This document shows, in pieces, positions 32,267-40,417 of a stretch of DNA of 64,000 nt. This DNA is from Flagellimonas onchidii (GTDB taxonomy: Bacteria; Bacteroidota; Bacteroidia; Flavobacteriales; Flavobacteriaceae): assembly GCF_004804315.1 (NCBI RefSeq), contig NZ_SRXX01000005.1, positions 186,001 to 250,000 of the forward strand. Reading direction: 5' to 3'. A program made the translations under genes and the position numbers. The notes under the pieces are model-generated. The model worked only from the letters and a program-made list of their open reading frames with translations. It was not told the DNA's origin and searched no databases. The stretch's first letter is position 1. Each line of letters opens with the position of its first letter.

Positions 32267-33127
32267 ATGAATATAGCTGTCATAGGAATTGGATTGATTG
32301 GGGGGTCTTTTGCGAAGGACATAAAGCGACTGCACCCAGATTTCAATATTATTGGAATAGATAAGAACGAGGAGCATATAAAAGAAGCCTTGGAGCTGAA
32401 ACTCATAGATCAGCAGGGAACATATGACTCATTGGAAGATACTGATGTGGTTTTTGTAACCATTCCTGTTGATGCTTTGGTTCAGGAGCTTCCAAAGATT
32501 CTTGATGCAGTGAGAGACGATACGGTTGTTGTAGATGCGGGCTCAACAAAAGAGCTTATCTGTCAAGTGGTGGATGATCATCCCAAGCGCAGAAATTTTA
32601 TGGCTTCTCACCCCATTGCAGGTACGGAGTTTTCAGGCCCTTCAGCGGCGATTTCAGGTTTGTATGAGGGCAAGACCAATATCATATGTGAGGTAGAAAA
32701 AACAGCCTTCAAGCTGCAGGAAAGAGCGTTGGAGATTTTTCAAGAGCTCAAAATGCGCATCCGATACATGAATCCGAAGGCACATGACGAGCATATAGCT
32801 TATGTATCCCATTTATCACATATCAGCTCATTTATGTTGGGAAAGACGGTTATCGAAAAAGAAAAAAATGAGCGTGATATTTTTGACATGGCGGGCAGTG
32901 GTTTTGAGAGCACAGTGAGACTGGCCAAGAGTTCCCCCGATATGTGGACGCCCATTTTTGAGCAGAACAGAGACAATGTCATTGAAACGCTGGAAGAGTA
33001 TATTCAGAATCTGGAGACGTTCAAAAAATTACTGATCGACAATGATTTTGAGAATGTGTACAATGAAATGAGCAATACCAATAGAATTAAACAAATATTA
33101 AAAGGAATACCACTTACAAAACAATAA
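32267..33127 (+). CDS. tyrA: Prephenate dehydrogenase
   Basis: This 286-residue protein has an N-terminal Rossmann site IGIGLIGGSFAKDI, then DVVFVTIPVDAL, DAGSTK, SHPIAGTEFSGPSAA (catalytic His region) and the helical dimer domain with HEHIAYVSHLSHISSFML-like features (DEHIAYVSHLSHI). It oxidises prephenate to 4-hydroxyphenylpyruvate. No ACT domain is attached. It is third in the aromatic operon, after an 82-base gap containing heptad repeats, and eight bases before the DAHP synthase gene. Confidence 0.92.
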   Translation: MNIAVIGIGLIGGSFAKDIKRLHPDFNIIGIDKNEEHIKEALELKLIDQQGTYDSLEDTDVVFVTIPVDALVQELPKILDAVRDDTVVVDAGSTKELICQVVDDHPKRRNFMASHPIAGTEFSGPSAAISGLYEGKTNIICEVEKTAFKLQERALEIFQELKMRIRYMNPKAHDEHIAYVSHLSHISSFMLGKTVIEKEKNERDIFDMAGSGFESTVRLAKSSPDMWTPIFEQNRDNVIETLEEYIQNLETFKKLLIDNDFENVYNEMSNTNRIKQILKGIPLTKQ

Positions 33128-33135
33128 AAAAGAAG

Positions 33136-34218
33136 ATGGAAAACAACAAGGAAATGAGAAAATGGTTGGATGATATGAATTTGCCACACCCTTTGGTGAT
33201 AGCAGGTCCATGTAGTGCAGAAACCGAGGAGCAGGTGCTGAAAATTGCGCACGACCTTAAAGATACCGATGTAAACTACTACCGCGCGGGAATCTGGAAA
33301 CCGCGAACCCGTCCAGGAAATTTTGAGGGCGTTGGAGCTATTGGTTTGAAGTGGCTGCAAAAGGTGAAGGAAGAAACCGGAATGAAAACCGCTACGGAAG
33401 TGGCAAACCGTGCACACGTAGAGCTGGCTTTGGAGCACGATGTGGATTTGCTATGGATTGGAGCGCGTTCTACCGTAAGCCCATTTATTGTGCAGGAAAT
33501 CGCTGATGCTTTAGAAGGTACAGATAAAATCGTATTGATCAAAAACCCTGTAAACCCTGATTTATCTTTGTGGTTGGGGGCTGTAGAACGTTTGTATTCC
33601 GCTAATATCAAAAAGTTAGGGGTAATCCATAGAGGTTTCTCTACATATGAAAAAACCAAATACCGTAACATTCCAGAATGGCAAATGGCCATTGAGTTGC
33701 AATCGAAGTTCCCTGATTTACCAATTATCAATGATCCAAGCCATATCACTGGAAAAAGAGATATGATCTTTGATGTTTCCCAAACCGCTTTGGACTTGAA
33801 TTTTGATGGATTGATGATTGAAACACATCACGACCCTGATAGTGCTTGGAGTGATGCTGCCCAACAAGTTACTCCAAATACTTTGGTACAGATCATGAGG
33901 GATTTACGCATCAGAAAAGAAACCGACGAAGAAGCCGAATACAATAGTAACTTGAGCAATCTTAGGGCCCAAATTGATGTTATCGACAACCAAATAATCG
34001 ATACCATGGGCAAGCGAATGAAGATTTCAGACGAAATCGGTAAGCTTAAAAAGAAGCGAAATGTAGCCGTATTGCAATCCAACCGTTGGAACGCTATTTT
34101 GGGCAACATGATTCTGGAAGGCGAGCAAAGAGGACTAAGTGAAGAATTCGTGCTCAGAATGTTCAAGGCCATTCACCAAGAATCCATCAACCACCAAGAG
34201 AAGATCATTAATAAATAG
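33136..34218 (+). CDS. Bifunctional 3-deoxy-7-phosphoheptulonate synthase / chorismate mutase
   Basis: This protein has 360 residues. The N-terminal DAHP synthase (KDSA-like, type I beta) shows LVIAGPCSAETEEQ, YYRAGIWKPRTRPGNFEG, LLWIGARSTVSPF, IKNPVNPD, HRGFSTYE and DPSHITGKRD. The chorismate mutase AroQ domain starts near residue 270 (LSNLRAQIDVIDNQIIDTMGKRM; EIGKLKKKRNVAV) and extends to the C-terminus. One protein thus carries the entry step to the shikimate path and the branch step to prephenate, which can couple feedback. It is the last gene before a strong terminator and is probably under the upstream attenuator. Confidence 0.93.
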   Translation: MENNKEMRKWLDDMNLPHPLVIAGPCSAETEEQVLKIAHDLKDTDVNYYRAGIWKPRTRPGNFEGVGAIGLKWLQKVKEETGMKTATEVANRAHVELALEHDVDLLWIGARSTVSPFIVQEIADALEGTDKIVLIKNPVNPDLSLWLGAVERLYSANIKKLGVIHRGFSTYEKTKYRNIPEWQMAIELQSKFPDLPIINDPSHITGKRDMIFDVSQTALDLNFDGLMIETHHDPDSAWSDAAQQVTPNTLVQIMRDLRIRKETDEEAEYNSNLSNLRAQIDVIDNQIIDTMGKRMKISDEIGKLKKKRNVAVLQSNRWNAILGNMILEGEQRGLSEEFVLRMFKAIHQESINHQEKIINK

Positions 34219-34242
34219 TTTTTGATTTTTAGTGGTATTCAG

Positions 34243-34285
34243 CCATTTGAGGGTAAAAGTAATTTTATCTTCAAATGGTTTTTTT
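34243..34285 (+). terminator. Strong intrinsic terminator of the aromatic operon
   Basis: A 16-bp fully paired stem joins CCATTTGAGGGTAAAA (34243-34258) to its partner at 34263-34278 with a GTAA loop (two G-U pairs), followed by seven T. It lies 25 bases after the DAHP synthase stop. Confidence 0.92.
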
Positions 34286-34345
34286 ATTTTAAACTGTAAC
34301 AGTTTATCCAATACTGCATCTTTAGTACTGATTAAACACACTATT

Positions 34346-35020
34346 ATGAAAAAACTACTAATACTAGGGGTTTTCCTGTTTTCAACAGTCACTTTTTCCC
34401 AACGGATGATAGATACCGAAGTAGGGGACTTTAATAAAATCAAGGTTTTTGATTTGATTGAGGTCAACCTGATTCAATCCGACGAAGACAGAATTGTGAT
34501 TAAAGGAAGAAATGTGGACGATATTATCTGGATGAACAGAGATGGAGTATTGAAGCTTCGTATGCAGTTGGATAAAAAATTCATGGGCGAAGATACCCTG
34601 ATCGAGGTTTTCTATACCGATTTGGACGTTATAGATAGCAACGAAGGAGCTCAAATCACTTGTAACGAATTGGTAAAGAAAGATAAGATAGAACTCCGGG
34701 CGCAAGAAGGGGCCTCCATTCGCATTGGGATGGATGTGGAATACGCCGATGTAAGGGCCGTGACCGGAGGAATTGTCCAAGCATCTGGACTGGCAAAAAA
34801 CCAGAGTGTGGTCATCAATACAGGCGGAATCTTTGATGGAAGGGCCTTGCGGACCCTTTCAACCGATGTTAAGATATCTGCTGGCGGAGAGGCTGACGTG
34901 TTTGCTTCCGAACAGGTTGATATCAATGTAAAGGCAGGCGGCGATGTAAATGTATATGGGAAACCTAAAAAAGTATATAAAAATACTTTTATTGGAGGTA
35001 GAATCCATATGATCGATTAG
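34346..35020 (+). CDS. Exported protein with head GIN (DUF2807) domain
   Basis: This 224-residue protein starts at ATG 34346, which begins a good signal peptide (KKLLILGVFLFSTVTFSQ); earlier in-frame codons overlap the terminator. The mature part opens GDFNKIKVFDLIEVNLIQSDEDRIVIKG, the DUF2807 signature, and continues with solenoid-like repeats (VINTGGIFDGRALRTLSTDVKISAGGEADVF). Unlike the paralogue at 17813 it has no lipobox. Function unknown. It is monocistronic between two terminators. Confidence 0.82.
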   Translation: MKKLLILGVFLFSTVTFSQRMIDTEVGDFNKIKVFDLIEVNLIQSDEDRIVIKGRNVDDIIWMNRDGVLKLRMQLDKKFMGEDTLIEVFYTDLDVIDSNEGAQITCNELVKKDKIELRAQEGASIRIGMDVEYADVRAVTGGIVQASGLAKNQSVVINTGGIFDGRALRTLSTDVKISAGGEADVFASEQVDINVKAGGDVNVYGKPKKVYKNTFIGGRIHMID

Positions 35021-35043
35021 ATAGAGGTTATCAAATAAAAAAA

Positions 35044-35068
35044 GCCCCATCATTTGATGGGGCTTTTT
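35044..35068 (+). terminator. Bidirectional terminator between convergent genes
   Basis: GCCCCATC, loop ATTT, GATGGGGC (35044-35063), flanked by A-runs on the left and T-runs on the right, so it can stop transcripts from both the DUF2807 gene and the minus-strand gene at 35079. Confidence 0.9.
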
Positions 35069-35078
35069 CTTTTGAAGA

Positions 35079-35519
35079 TTATTTTCGGAAAATATATCTT
35101 GTTATAAAGATACCTTGGCCGTCACCTTCACCGCCATCACTTTCCACGGCACTACTTACAAAAGCCAGCTCCCATCCGTTGGTGACCATGTCATTGATCA
35201 TGGATGAAAGCACCGCATCGTTAGCAGCTATATTCTGAAAACGGATTCCACCTATATTGAAAAAGTTCAACAGTTTGGTTTCCTCAAAGTTCTTTACTCT
35301 GATTTTTCCCCGTTTTGATTTGTTCCGGGTATTGTCATCCTCGGTTTGTACACTTGTGTATTCGCGGTAATCTTTGTCCTCCAACGCATTAATGATTCGA
35401 GATCTTCCCAACCCATTGGGCACTATAGATTCGACACTGGTGATTACCTTATACTCTTGGGCATTAACACCAAAGCTCATGGTCAACGCCAAACTTGCAA
35501 CTAATAAAATTTTCTTCAT
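35079..35519 (-). CDS. Small secreted protein, copy 1 of a tandem pair
   Basis: This protein has 146 residues with a signal peptide (KKILLVASLALTMSFGVNAQ). The mature part begins YKVITSVESIVPNGLGRSR and includes NDMVTNGWELAFVSSAVES near the end. The NGWEL...ITRYIF ending resembles DUF4177-type proteins, which is only a loose comparison. It has the same length as the neighbour ending at 35634 and differs from it at about a dozen mature residues. Tandem duplication is clear, but each copy has its own terminator and so probably its own promoter. Function unknown. Confidence 0.75.
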   Translation of the reverse strand: MKKILLVASLALTMSFGVNAQEYKVITSVESIVPNGLGRSRIINALEDKDYREYTSVQTEDDNTRNKSKRGKIRVKNFEETKLLNFFNIGGIRFQNIAANDAVLSSMINDMVTNGWELAFVSSAVESDGGEGDGQGIFITRYIFRK

Positions 35520-35580
35520 GATAATATTTCTTTATGATACCAGAAAGACAGTTGCAAACATTTAAGGGTTGCATTGAAGC

Positions 35581-35611
35581 AAAAAAAAGCCCCTTGAAAA
35601 AATCAAAGAGC
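35581..35611 (-). terminator. Terminator of the second small secreted protein gene
   Basis: Read on the minus strand, GCTCTTTGA, loop of five T, TCAAGGGGC followed by eight T. The stem pairs fully only on this strand because it uses two G-U pairs, which supports the orientation. Confidence 0.8.
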
Positions 35612-35633
35612 CTCTGAATTATATGGATTTTAT

Positions 35634-36074
35634 TTATTTCCTAAAGATGTATCTGGTAATAAAGATACCTTGTCCATCACCTTTTCCGCCTTCACTTTCG
35701 ACAGCACTGTTTACAAAAGCCAATTCCCATCCGTTTGCAATCATGTCATTGATCATGGACGTGATCAAAGCATCGTTTGCAGCGATGTTCTGGAAACGGA
35801 TTCCTCCAATGTTGTAGAAGTTCAATAATTTGGTTTCCTCAAAATTCTTAACTCGGATTTCACCTCGTTTTGATTTGTTACGTGTTTTGTCATCTTCAGT
35901 CTGAACACTAGTGTATTCTCTGTAGTCCTTATCTTCAAGGGCATTTACAATTCTTGATCGACCAAGACCATTAGGAACAATAGACTCAACACTTGTAATT
36001 ACTTTGTACTGTTGAGCACTCATTTCAAAAGTTGCTGCCAAGGCGATTACGGCAAAAAATAAAAGTTTTTTCAT
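35634..36074 (-). CDS. Small secreted protein, copy 2 of a tandem pair
   Basis: This protein has 146 residues, starting at the ATG at 36074 (MKKLLFFAVIALAATFEMSAQ), which matches the signal peptide of copy 1; in-frame codons further up are not part of it. About nine of ten mature residues are identical to copy 1 (VITSVESIVPNGLGRSR, IFITRYIFRK), yet many third codon positions differ, so the duplication is old and the protein is conserved by selection. It is divergent from rsgA. Function unknown. Confidence 0.75.
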   Translation of the reverse strand: MKKLLFFAVIALAATFEMSAQQYKVITSVESIVPNGLGRSRIVNALEDKDYREYTSVQTEDDKTRNKSKRGEIRVKNFEETKLLNFYNIGGIRFQNIAANDALITSMINDMIANGWELAFVNSAVESEGGKGDGQGIFITRYIFRK

Positions 36075-36169
36075 GTTATAATGATTATTTAGAAAATTAA
36101 ACTGTAAATACATATATCGAAGCAATTGAAGGATTATTGTTTCTTTGCAATGAAAATATTAACAAAATA

Positions 36170-37120
36170 GTGCAAGGAACTGTTTATAAATCTACTGGAA
36201 GCTGGTATACCGTAAAGTCTGAGGACGGTGGTTTTTATGAATGTCGTATAAAAGGAAAGTTCCGTATTAAAGGTATTAAGAGTACAAATCCCATTGCAGT
36301 TGGGGACGAAGTCGTTTTTGATTTGGAAAGAGTTGGAGATGAAACTGTAGCTGTAATTTCCGAGATTAAGGAGCGGAAAAATTATATTATTCGTAAATCT
36401 GTTAACCTCTCCAAGCAGACACATATTATAGCAACCAATCTTGATCAAGTATTTTTGTTGGTTACCTTAAATAACCCACCCACTTTCACAAGCTTTATAG
36501 ACCGGTTTTTGGTCACTGCAGAAGCCTACGACATTCCAGTTGTACTGTTGTTCAACAAGATGGACGTATATGATGAGGATGAAATGGTAGAGGTGGACTA
36601 TTTGATTCAGTTATATCAAGAAATAGGCTATCACTGCATTCAAATTGCAGCAAAAGAAGGTGATAATATAGAACGAGTAAAAGATTTTATGATTGGTAAA
36701 ACTAGTATGTTTGCCGGTCATTCGGGTGTTGGAAAATCAACTTTGGTTAATGCATTGGAGCCTGGTCTTAAATTAAAAACTGCAGAAATCTCGCAACAAC
36801 ACCTTCAAGGACAACATACAACCACATTTGCTGAGATGTACGACCTTTCCTTTGATGCTAGAATCATTGATACCCCTGGAATAAAAGGATTTGGTATTGT
36901 AGATATGGAAGAAGATGAAATTGGGGATTACTTTCCGGAGTTTTTTAAGTTAAAATCAGAATGCAAATTCAATAACTGCCTGCATTTGGATGAACCTAAA
37001 TGTGCCATCAAAACGGCATTGGAAAACGATGAGATCTCGTGGAGTCGTTATCGCAGCTATGTCCAAATGCTTACAGGAGAAGATGATAACTATAGAATCG
37101 ACATTCATAAAGAACGGTAA
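36170..37120 (+). CDS. rsgA: Small-ribosomal-subunit biogenesis GTPase RsgA
   Basis: This protein has 316 residues from GTG 36170 (VQGTVYKSTGSWYTVK), where family homology begins; a TTG at 36137 would add 11 unconserved residues. It has an OB-fold N-terminus, then a circularly permuted GTPase in the order G4 (LLFNKMDVY), G1 (AGHSGVGKSTLVNAL), G2, G3 (DTPGIKGFG), and a C-terminal zinc motif C...CLHLDEPKCAI. It assists late 30S subunit assembly. It is followed without gap by dtd and mazG-like genes. Confidence 0.95.
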   Translation: MQGTVYKSTGSWYTVKSEDGGFYECRIKGKFRIKGIKSTNPIAVGDEVVFDLERVGDETVAVISEIKERKNYIIRKSVNLSKQTHIIATNLDQVFLLVTLNNPPTFTSFIDRFLVTAEAYDIPVVLLFNKMDVYDEDEMVEVDYLIQLYQEIGYHCIQIAAKEGDNIERVKDFMIGKTSMFAGHSGVGKSTLVNALEPGLKLKTAEISQQHLQGQHTTTFAEMYDLSFDARIIDTPGIKGFGIVDMEEDEIGDYFPEFFKLKSECKFNNCLHLDEPKCAIKTALENDEISWSRYRSYVQMLTGEDDNYRIDIHKER

Positions 37121-37573
37121 ATGAGGGCAGTAATACAACGCGTGTCAAAAGCCAGTGTAAAGGTTGAAAGGAAAATTGTTTCAGAAATTGGCAATGGACT
37201 TTTGGTTTTATTGGGAATAGAAGATGCCGATAGCTTGGAAGATATTGTTTGGCTTTCCAAAAAGGTTGCCAACCTTCGCATTTTTAATGATGTTAATGGA
37301 ATAATGAATTGTTCCGTTCAGGATGTAGATGGAGATGTCATCGTTGTAAGTCAATTTACTTTACATGCACAAACCAAAAAAGGAAATCGCCCATCTTATA
37401 TCAAAGCATCAAAACCAGAAATTGCAGTTCCGCTTTATGAGGGTTTTGTTAGTCAAATGGAACAAGATTTGGATAAAAAAGTAGGGACAGGCGTTTTTGG
37501 AGCGGATATGAAAGTTGATTTATTGAATGATGGACCTGTAACCATTTTTATTGATACAAAAAACAGAGAATAA
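37121..37573 (+). CDS. dtd: D-aminoacyl-tRNA deacylase
   Basis: This 150-residue protein has standard DTD length. It starts MRAVIQRVSKASVKVE, has VVSQFTLHAQTKKGNRPSY (the SQFTL active-site motif) and ends KVGTGVFGADMKVDLLNDGPVTI, containing the second conserved active-site segment. It removes D-amino acids, and also Gly, from mischarged tRNA. The ATG follows the rsgA stop directly and the stop overlaps the next ATG by one base, so the three genes form an operon. Confidence 0.96.
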   Translation: MRAVIQRVSKASVKVERKIVSEIGNGLLVLLGIEDADSLEDIVWLSKKVANLRIFNDVNGIMNCSVQDVDGDVIVVSQFTLHAQTKKGNRPSYIKASKPEIAVPLYEGFVSQMEQDLDKKVGTGVFGADMKVDLLNDGPVTIFIDTKNRE

Positions 37574-37899
37574 TGAACATCCAAAACGCCCAAAAAGCTG
37601 TTGATGAGTGGATTAAAAACCACGGAGTGCGCTACTTTAATGAACTTACTAATATGGCCCAACTTACTGAGGAGGTTGGTGAGGTGGCACGAATCATTGC
37701 CCGACGGTATGGCGAGCAAAGCGAAAAAGAATCCGATAAAAACAAAGACCTTGGGGAAGAGCTAGCAGACGTGCTCTTTGTGGTACTCTGCTTGGCCAAT
37801 CAGACAGGAGTGGATTTACAAAAGGCCTTTGATGATAAATTGGAAATAAAGACCAAACGGGACCATGATCGTCATCAGAATAACGAAAAACTAAAATAA
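37573..37899 (+). CDS. MazG-type nucleotide pyrophosphohydrolase
   Basis: This protein has 108 residues. The helical MazG/dUTPase-like metal-binding motif is seen as LTEEVGEVARIIARRYG (ExxE) and DLGEELADVLFVVLCLAN (ExxD), in the correct spacing. It hydrolyses nucleoside triphosphates to monophosphates, probably cleaning non-canonical nucleotides. The ATG at 37573 overlaps the dtd stop by one base. The substrate cannot be predicted. Confidence 0.9.
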   Translation: MNIQNAQKAVDEWIKNHGVRYFNELTNMAQLTEEVGEVARIIARRYGEQSEKESDKNKDLGEELADVLFVVLCLANQTGVDLQKAFDDKLEIKTKRDHDRHQNNEKLK

Positions 37900-37917
37900 A
37901 AAAGGTTACATCACAGC

Positions 37918-37944
37918 TTGATAATGCGGTTTTTTCTAGTTTTG
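37918..37944 (+). promoter_or_regulatory. Promoter of aroA
   Basis: TTG (37918-37920), 16 bp, TAGTTTTG (37937-37944, exact TAnnTTTG), 24 bases before the TTG start of aroA. A palindrome TTTGAT-N6-ATCAAA (37941-37958) overlaps the start of the transcript. Confidence 0.5.
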
Positions 37945-37968
37945 ATGTTTTAATCAAATTAGAAATAA

Positions 37969-39198
37969 TTGAGACTCCAACTTTCCTTTCCGTCCGAGAA
38001 AAAAATTAACAAGTCGATTCAGATTACGGGCTCTAAAAGTGAGACCAACCGATCTTTATTGTTGCAAGCGCTTTTTCCCAATGTCGTTGTGGAAAACAAG
38101 TCCAATTCCGATGATGGGCAGGTGATGCAGGCAGGATTGAAGAAAACAGCTGGCCAAGTGGATATTCACCATGCAGGAACGGCCATGCGGTTCCTTACAG
38201 GTTATTTCGCATCGCAGGAAGGAAAAGAAGTCGTACTTACAGGCTCTAAGCGTATGAAGGAACGTCCCATAAAGGTTTTGGTCGAAGCACTTCGCGGTTT
38301 AGGGGCACAGATTGAATACGAAAAGACTGAAGGTTGTCCTCCTTTAAGAATTAAGGGTAAGCGCTTGACCAAAAGTAGCGTTTCTTTACCCGCAAACATC
38401 AGTAGCCAATATATTTCTTCTTTGTTGCTTATTGCACCGAGTTTGGAGAATGGTCTGGAATTGGAACTTTTAGGAAAAATTACTTCGGTGCCCTACATAA
38501 AAATGACTTTGGGACTTTTGGAGCAAATCGGCGTAGAAACCCAGTTTGAAGGCAATCTGATAAAAGTAACACCAGTACAACAAGTTGACAGTACTACTTT
38601 GGTTGTGGAATCTGACTGGAGCTCAGCAAGTTATTTTTATAGTATTGTCGCTATGTGCGATGTTGGAACAGAGATTCAATTGTCTTCATACAAGGAGAAC
38701 TCGCTTCAGGGAGATAGCGTTCTGGCAGAAATCTATAAAGATTTTGGTGTGGAAACCATGTTTTCTAACAATCAGATAACACTTAAAAAGAAAAAGGAGT
38801 GCCAGCAAGATACCGTGAATTACGATTTGTCAAACGCCCCTGATATAGCACAAACTATTTCTGTTACTTGTTTAGGTTTGGGTGTGGGATGCCATCTCAC
38901 GGGGCTTCATACGTTGCCTATTAAAGAAACGGATCGTTTGGCAGCCATGAAGACCGAATTGGAAAAATTTGGCGCTAATGTTGATATCGACGCGGAAAGT
39001 CTAACACTTTATTCCACCAAAGAAATTAATTCAGATGTGTCTGTAGATACGTACCATGACCATAGAATGGCAATGGCTTTTGGACCCTTGGGTCTTTGCA
39101 CGTCTCTAAAAATCAATGATGCAGGGGTGGTTTCCAAATCGTATCCGGATTTCTGGAACGACCTTGAAACATTGGGTTTTTCCGTTGACACAATGTAA
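37969..39198 (+). CDS. aroA: 3-phosphoshikimate 1-carboxyvinyltransferase (EPSP synthase)
   Basis: This protein has 409 residues. Conserved parts include ITGSKSETNRSLLLQALF (phosphoshikimate site), DIHHAGTAMRFLTGYFA, TGSKRMKERPIKVLVEALR, SSQYISSLLLIAP, LPIKETDRLAAM and DTYHDHRMAMAF. It joins shikimate-3-phosphate and PEP on the way to chorismate, so it feeds the Phe/Tyr operon at 30 kb. Translation starts at TTG 37969; no other start is in frame ahead of the conserved GSKS. It is monocistronic and stands apart from the other aro genes here. Confidence 0.94.
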   Translation: MRLQLSFPSEKKINKSIQITGSKSETNRSLLLQALFPNVVVENKSNSDDGQVMQAGLKKTAGQVDIHHAGTAMRFLTGYFASQEGKEVVLTGSKRMKERPIKVLVEALRGLGAQIEYEKTEGCPPLRIKGKRLTKSSVSLPANISSQYISSLLLIAPSLENGLELELLGKITSVPYIKMTLGLLEQIGVETQFEGNLIKVTPVQQVDSTTLVVESDWSSASYFYSIVAMCDVGTEIQLSSYKENSLQGDSVLAEIYKDFGVETMFSNNQITLKKKKECQQDTVNYDLSNAPDIAQTISVTCLGLGVGCHLTGLHTLPIKETDRLAAMKTELEKFGANVDIDAESLTLYSTKEINSDVSVDTYHDHRMAMAFGPLGLCTSLKINDAGVVSKSYPDFWNDLETLGFSVDTM

Positions 39199-39221
39199 TT
39201 CACATTTAATCACCAAATTAC

Positions 39222-39253
39222 TTGACATCCCCTATGTCGAGATTGTATATTTG
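39222..39253 (+). promoter_or_regulatory. Promoter of queA
   Basis: TTG (39222-39224), 21 bp, TATATTTG (39246-39253): both elements match the Bacteroidota consensus exactly with correct spacing, 32 bases before the ATG. It is the cleanest promoter in the window. Confidence 0.7.
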
Positions 39254-39285
39254 CGCTCTTTTAAAAAACATCCTAAAAAAGCCAC

Positions 39286-40335
39286 ATGAAACTATCTAAC
39301 TTCAACTTTGAATTACCTAAGGAATTATTGGCGGAGTATCCTGCAGAAAACAGAGACGAATCCAAACTTATGGTAATCCATCGTGATACTGGAAAAATTG
39401 AGCACAAAATGTTCAAGGACCTAATTAATTATTTTGATGAGGGTGACGTTATGGTCTTGAACAACACCAAAGTATTTCCTGCAAGACTCTATGGTAACAA
39501 GGAAAAAACCGGTGCCCGCATCGAAGTTTTTTTACTGCGTGAGTTGAATCAAGAGCAACGTCTTTGGGATGTTTTGGTAGACCCGGCAAGAAAGATAAGG
39601 ATAGGGAATAAGTTGTATTTTGGTGATGATGAGAGTTTGGTGGCCGAGGTTATCGATAATACGACGTCAAGAGGAAGAACCTTGCGTTTTCTTTATGATG
39701 GGTCGTATACCGATTTTAGAAGAAAACTGCGCGAGCTAGGCGAAACTCCTTTACCAAAATATATTAAAAGGGATGTTGAGCCAGAGGACGAAGAACGTTA
39801 CCAAACCATTTATGCTAAACATGAGGGAGCAGTGGCCGCTCCAACTGCTGGATTACACTTTTCAAAGCACTTGTTGAAACGATTAGAGATTAAAGGCGTT
39901 GATTTTGCTGAAGTGACTTTGCACGTAGGATTGGGAACCTTCAATCCAGTTGAGGTGGAAGATCTTTCCAAACATAAAATGGACAGTGAGGAGCTTGTAA
40001 TCGATGAAAAGGCTACCGAAGTGGTGAACAATGCCAAAACAAAGAAAAAGCGAGTATGTGCTGTAGGAACAACCGTAATGAGAGGTTTGGAAAGTGCAGT
40101 TTCTTCGGAGCATACCTTGAACACCTTTGAAGGTTGGACCAATAAATTCATTTTCCCACCTTATGATTTTAGTATAGCCAATTGTATGGTGACCAATTTT
40201 CATTTGCCAAAATCAACCCTATTAATGATGATTTCGGCATTTGTTGGGCACGACCTAATGAAAAAGGCATATAAGCAAGCCATTCTGGAACAGTATCGCT
40301 TTTACTCTTACGGAGATGCGATGTTGATTCTTTAA
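39286..40335 (+). CDS. queA: S-adenosylmethionine:tRNA ribosyltransferase-isomerase
   Basis: This 349-residue protein is typical of QueA. Signatures: [23 protein letters not shown] at the N-terminus, [55 protein letters not shown] and [24 protein letters not shown] near the C-terminus. It adds the ribosyl group of SAM to 7-aminomethyl-7-deazaguanine in tRNA to form epoxyqueuosine. It is a single gene between an excellent promoter and a terminator at 40367. Confidence 0.97.
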   Translation: MKLSNFNFELPKELLAEYPAENRDESKLMVIHRDTGKIEHKMFKDLINYFDEGDVMVLNNTKVFPARLYGNKEKTGARIEVFLLRELNQEQRLWDVLVDPARKIRIGNKLYFGDDESLVAEVIDNTTSRGRTLRFLYDGSYTDFRRKLRELGETPLPKYIKRDVEPEDEERYQTIYAKHEGAVAAPTAGLHFSKHLLKRLEIKGVDFAEVTLHVGLGTFNPVEVEDLSKHKMDSEELVIDEKATEVVNNAKTKKKRVCAVGTTVMRGLESAVSSEHTLNTFEGWTNKFIFPPYDFSIANCMVTNFHLPKSTLLMMISAFVGHDLMKKAYKQAILEQYRFYSYGDAMLIL

Positions 40336-40366
40336 TAGAACCAGTTCCAAAAGAAGAAAAAATACT

Positions 40367-40399
40367 ATCCCGAATGATGTTCAATCGTTCGGGATTTTT
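40367..40399 (+). terminator. Intrinsic terminator of queA
   Basis: ATCCCGAATGAT pairs with the segment ending CGTTCGGGAT (40367-40395) and is followed by a T run, 31 bases after the queA stop and just before rlmN. Confidence 0.85.
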
Positions 40400-40417
40400 C
40401 TTGATTATCTTTATCCT

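Noticed and set aside
37941..37958. TTTGAT-N6-ATCAAA palindrome before aroA as an Fnr/Crp site
   Set aside because: The spacing of six does not fit TTGAT-N4-ATCAA, the words do not match the TTATGA site at 23237, and aroA has no evident reason for such control; likely chance in AT-rich DNA.
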